Shown here: positions 62,775 through 64,000 of the stretch, piece after piece
Layout: each line of letters opens with the position of its first letter
How positions within the stretch are numbered: position 1 is the first letter of the stretch
Program-made: the position numbers and the translations under genes
Source of the DNA: RGIG3135 sp964477115
GTDB lineage: Bacteria; Actinomycetota; Coriobacteriia; Coriobacteriales; Eggerthellaceae
Reading direction: 5' to 3'
Length of the DNA: 64,000 bases
Assembly (NCBI GenBank): GCA_964477115.1
Contig: CAYZCY010000003.1
Location: 1 to 64,000 of the forward strand
The notes under the pieces: model-generated
What the model was told of the DNA's origin: nothing
The model's database searches: none
The model's input: only the letters and a program-made list of their open reading frames with translations

Positions 62775-64000
62775 TCAATCCTGTTCCATCACTGCGCAAT
62801 CGGGGAAGCGAAGCGTTACCTTCGTACCTTCGCCAAGCTTGCTTTCCACGTCCATGCAGGCCTTTTGCCCGAAGAAGCCCTTCATGCGGTCATACACGTT
62901 CTTGATGGCTATGCCCATGCCCGTCGAAGATTGGGGAGCCATGATGTTACGGCAGGTCTCCTCGGACATGCCTACGCCGTCGTCGGTCACCTCGACGATG
63001 ATGTCATTACCGCAAACCTCCGCGTTAATGGTAATGAGCAGCTGTCCCTCAGCCGGCATAGCATGACGCACTGCGTTCTCGACAATGGGCTGAATGATGA
63101 AGGGAGGCACCATCATATCCTGCACGTTTTCGGCAGTGGCGATCCACATAGCCAGGCGCTCTTCGCCAAAACGCGCAATCTCGAAGGAGAAGTAGCGCAT
63201 GGTCTGCTCAATCTCTCGAGAGAGCATAATGCGCTCGGAAGAGTCCTCCAAAGTGCGACGGTAGAAGATGGCGAAGTCGCGCAGCAGCGTGCGGGCCTTC
63301 ATCGGGTCAGTGCGGATAAGAGAGGCGATGGTGTTGATGGTGTTGAAGAGGAAGTGCGGATTGATCTGGCTCTGGAGCATCTTGAGCTCCATGCTCGTCG
63401 CGAGCTTCTTCTGATTATCAAGCTCGATAGCCGCGATCTGCGTGGAAAGAAGGCGGCCGAAGCCCATGGCGATGGATTGCTGGGTCTCGGTGATGTGCTT
63501 GGGCTTGCGATAGTAGAACTTCAGCGTGCCGACCACGTTGTCGCCCACCTCTAGGGGAACGATGATGGCAGCCTGGATACCGGAGATATCGGACGGAAAA
63601 CCAATGTCGTCGGCGGTATGAAGCACACGCATGTTTCCATCGGCGATGGTCTCATGCGTAGCCTGCGTTCTGATGTCAGCGCCCGAAGGGTTGTCGGTTT
63701 CCTGGAATCCTTCGTACGCAAGAATAGTTTCACGGTCGGTGATGGCAACCGCGACCGCGGCGGTGTTGGGCAAAAGCATCTTGCAGATCTGATGCGCCGC
63801 CAAAGGCGTTAGCCCCTCGCGCATGACATCAAGTGTCGAAGACGCCAGCTGCAGCATGGCGTCGGACTGACGGGCACGAATGGATTCGGGATTGAGCGCC
63901 ATCCACAGCAGCAAAAGCACCGACAGGGTAAGGATGGACCCGGATGCCACCATGATGGGAACGCTGGCGTCACCCGTGGCAAGCGTCCACACCATGACCA
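62775..64000 (-). CDS. LytS/YehU-type sensor histidine kinase (5' end beyond window)
   Basis: C-terminal and middle part of a membrane kinase; an ATG at 63995 exists but the frame stays open to the window edge and family members carry several more N-terminal helices, so it is treated as partial. Visible: one membrane helix (VASGSILTLSVLLLLWMAL), a GAF-like domain (about 75-200, AITDRETILAYEGFQETDN), then the His_kinase (PF06580) region with KMLQSQINPHFLFNTINTIA (phospho-acceptor His in NPHFLFN) and an HATPase with QPIVENAVRHAM and DDGVGMSEET. Such kinases usually pair with a LytTR-type regulator, expected outside the window. Confidence 0.9.
   Translation of the reverse strand, partial: VMVWTLATGDASVPIMVASGSILTLSVLLLLWMALNPESIRARQSDAMLQLASSTLDVMREGLTPLAAHQICKMLLPNTAAVAVAITDRETILAYEGFQETDNPSGADIRTQATHETIADGNMRVLHTADDIGFPSDISGIQAAIIVPLEVGDNVVGTLKFYYRKPKHITETQQSIAMGFGRLLSTQIAAIELDNQKKLATSMELKMLQSQINPHFLFNTINTIASLIRTDPMKARTLLRDFAIFYRRTLEDSSERIMLSREIEQTMRYFSFEIARFGEERLAMWIATAENVQDMMVPPFIIQPIVENAVRHAMPAEGQLLITINAEVCGNDIIVEVTDDGVGMSEETCRNIMAPQSSTGMGIAIKNVYDRMKGFFGQKACMDVESKLGEGTKVTLRFPDCAVMEQD

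Overview
The window is a dense, gene-rich piece of a high-GC chromosome and fits an anaerobic actinobacterium of class Coriobacteriia (probably the Eggerthellaceae/Slackia-Adlercreutzia neighbourhood; this taxonomic call is inference from gene content, no database was searched). The actinobacterial signature is the FHA-FHA-PP2C-RodA/PBP-PASTA kinase cluster (46690-54046). The anaerobic signature is the oxygen-sensitive ribonucleotide reductase pair nrdD/nrdG, a giant 2-hydroxyacyl-CoA dehydratase activase-like protein and a cysteine-rich CCG-domain protein paired with a flavoprotein. Starts are a mix of ATG, GTG and TTG, usually behind a GGAGG- or GAAAGG-type ribosome binding site.

Layout. 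1-2892: 3' nine-tenths of carB, ended by a strong hairpin terminator. 2992-11478 (minus): ksgA, a flavodoxin-like protein, tatD and metG in one overlapping operon, then a Na/phosphate symporter, rsmI and an arylamine N-acetyltransferase. 11729-18143 (plus): the 1495-residue activase-like protein with a TetR regulator 11 bases behind it, then a membrane-anchored protein of unknown function. 18263-23790 (minus): zinc-ribbon membrane protein, CmpB-like membrane protein, HAD phosphatase, hom, lysA. 23963-25405 (plus): an Mbeg1-like alpha/beta hydrolase. 25505-34985 (minus): flavoprotein plus CCG iron-sulfur protein, purL, a basic membrane protein, a histidine kinase and its response regulator. 35127-36680 (plus): a protein with an internal Tat-type motif. 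36699-37014: a palindromic 120-base repeat interrupted by a 100-N assembly gap. 37026-43981 (minus): two TrkA-type proteins, a cell-wall lytic-like protein, a CorC-type CBS protein, purC and two PH-domain membrane proteins.

44391-44840 (plus) is an XRE regulator behind an AT-rich, palindrome-bearing spacer; 44952-46229 (minus) is a second zinc-ribbon membrane protein. 46690-54046 (plus) encodes the cell-envelope phosphosignalling and elongation machinery: FhaA, FhaB, phosphatase, a single-chain RodA-PbpA fusion and a PASTA kinase. Downstream, 54136-54313 folds on paper like 6S RNA. 54330-60240 (minus) is an apparent nrdD-nrdG-mscS-response regulator-histidine kinase run preceded by a candidate NrdR box pair. 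60624-64000 (minus) holds a small unknown protein coupled to a zinc-ligand-less homocysteine-methyltransferase-like protein, a low-complexity membrane protein and the 3' part of a LytS-type histidine kinase that runs off the window.

No tRNA, rRNA, CRISPR array, prophage or transposase gene was seen. The observations most worth following are the RodA-PbpA fusion, the 6S-like RNA, the palindromic repeat at the assembly gap and the degenerate methyltransferase pair.
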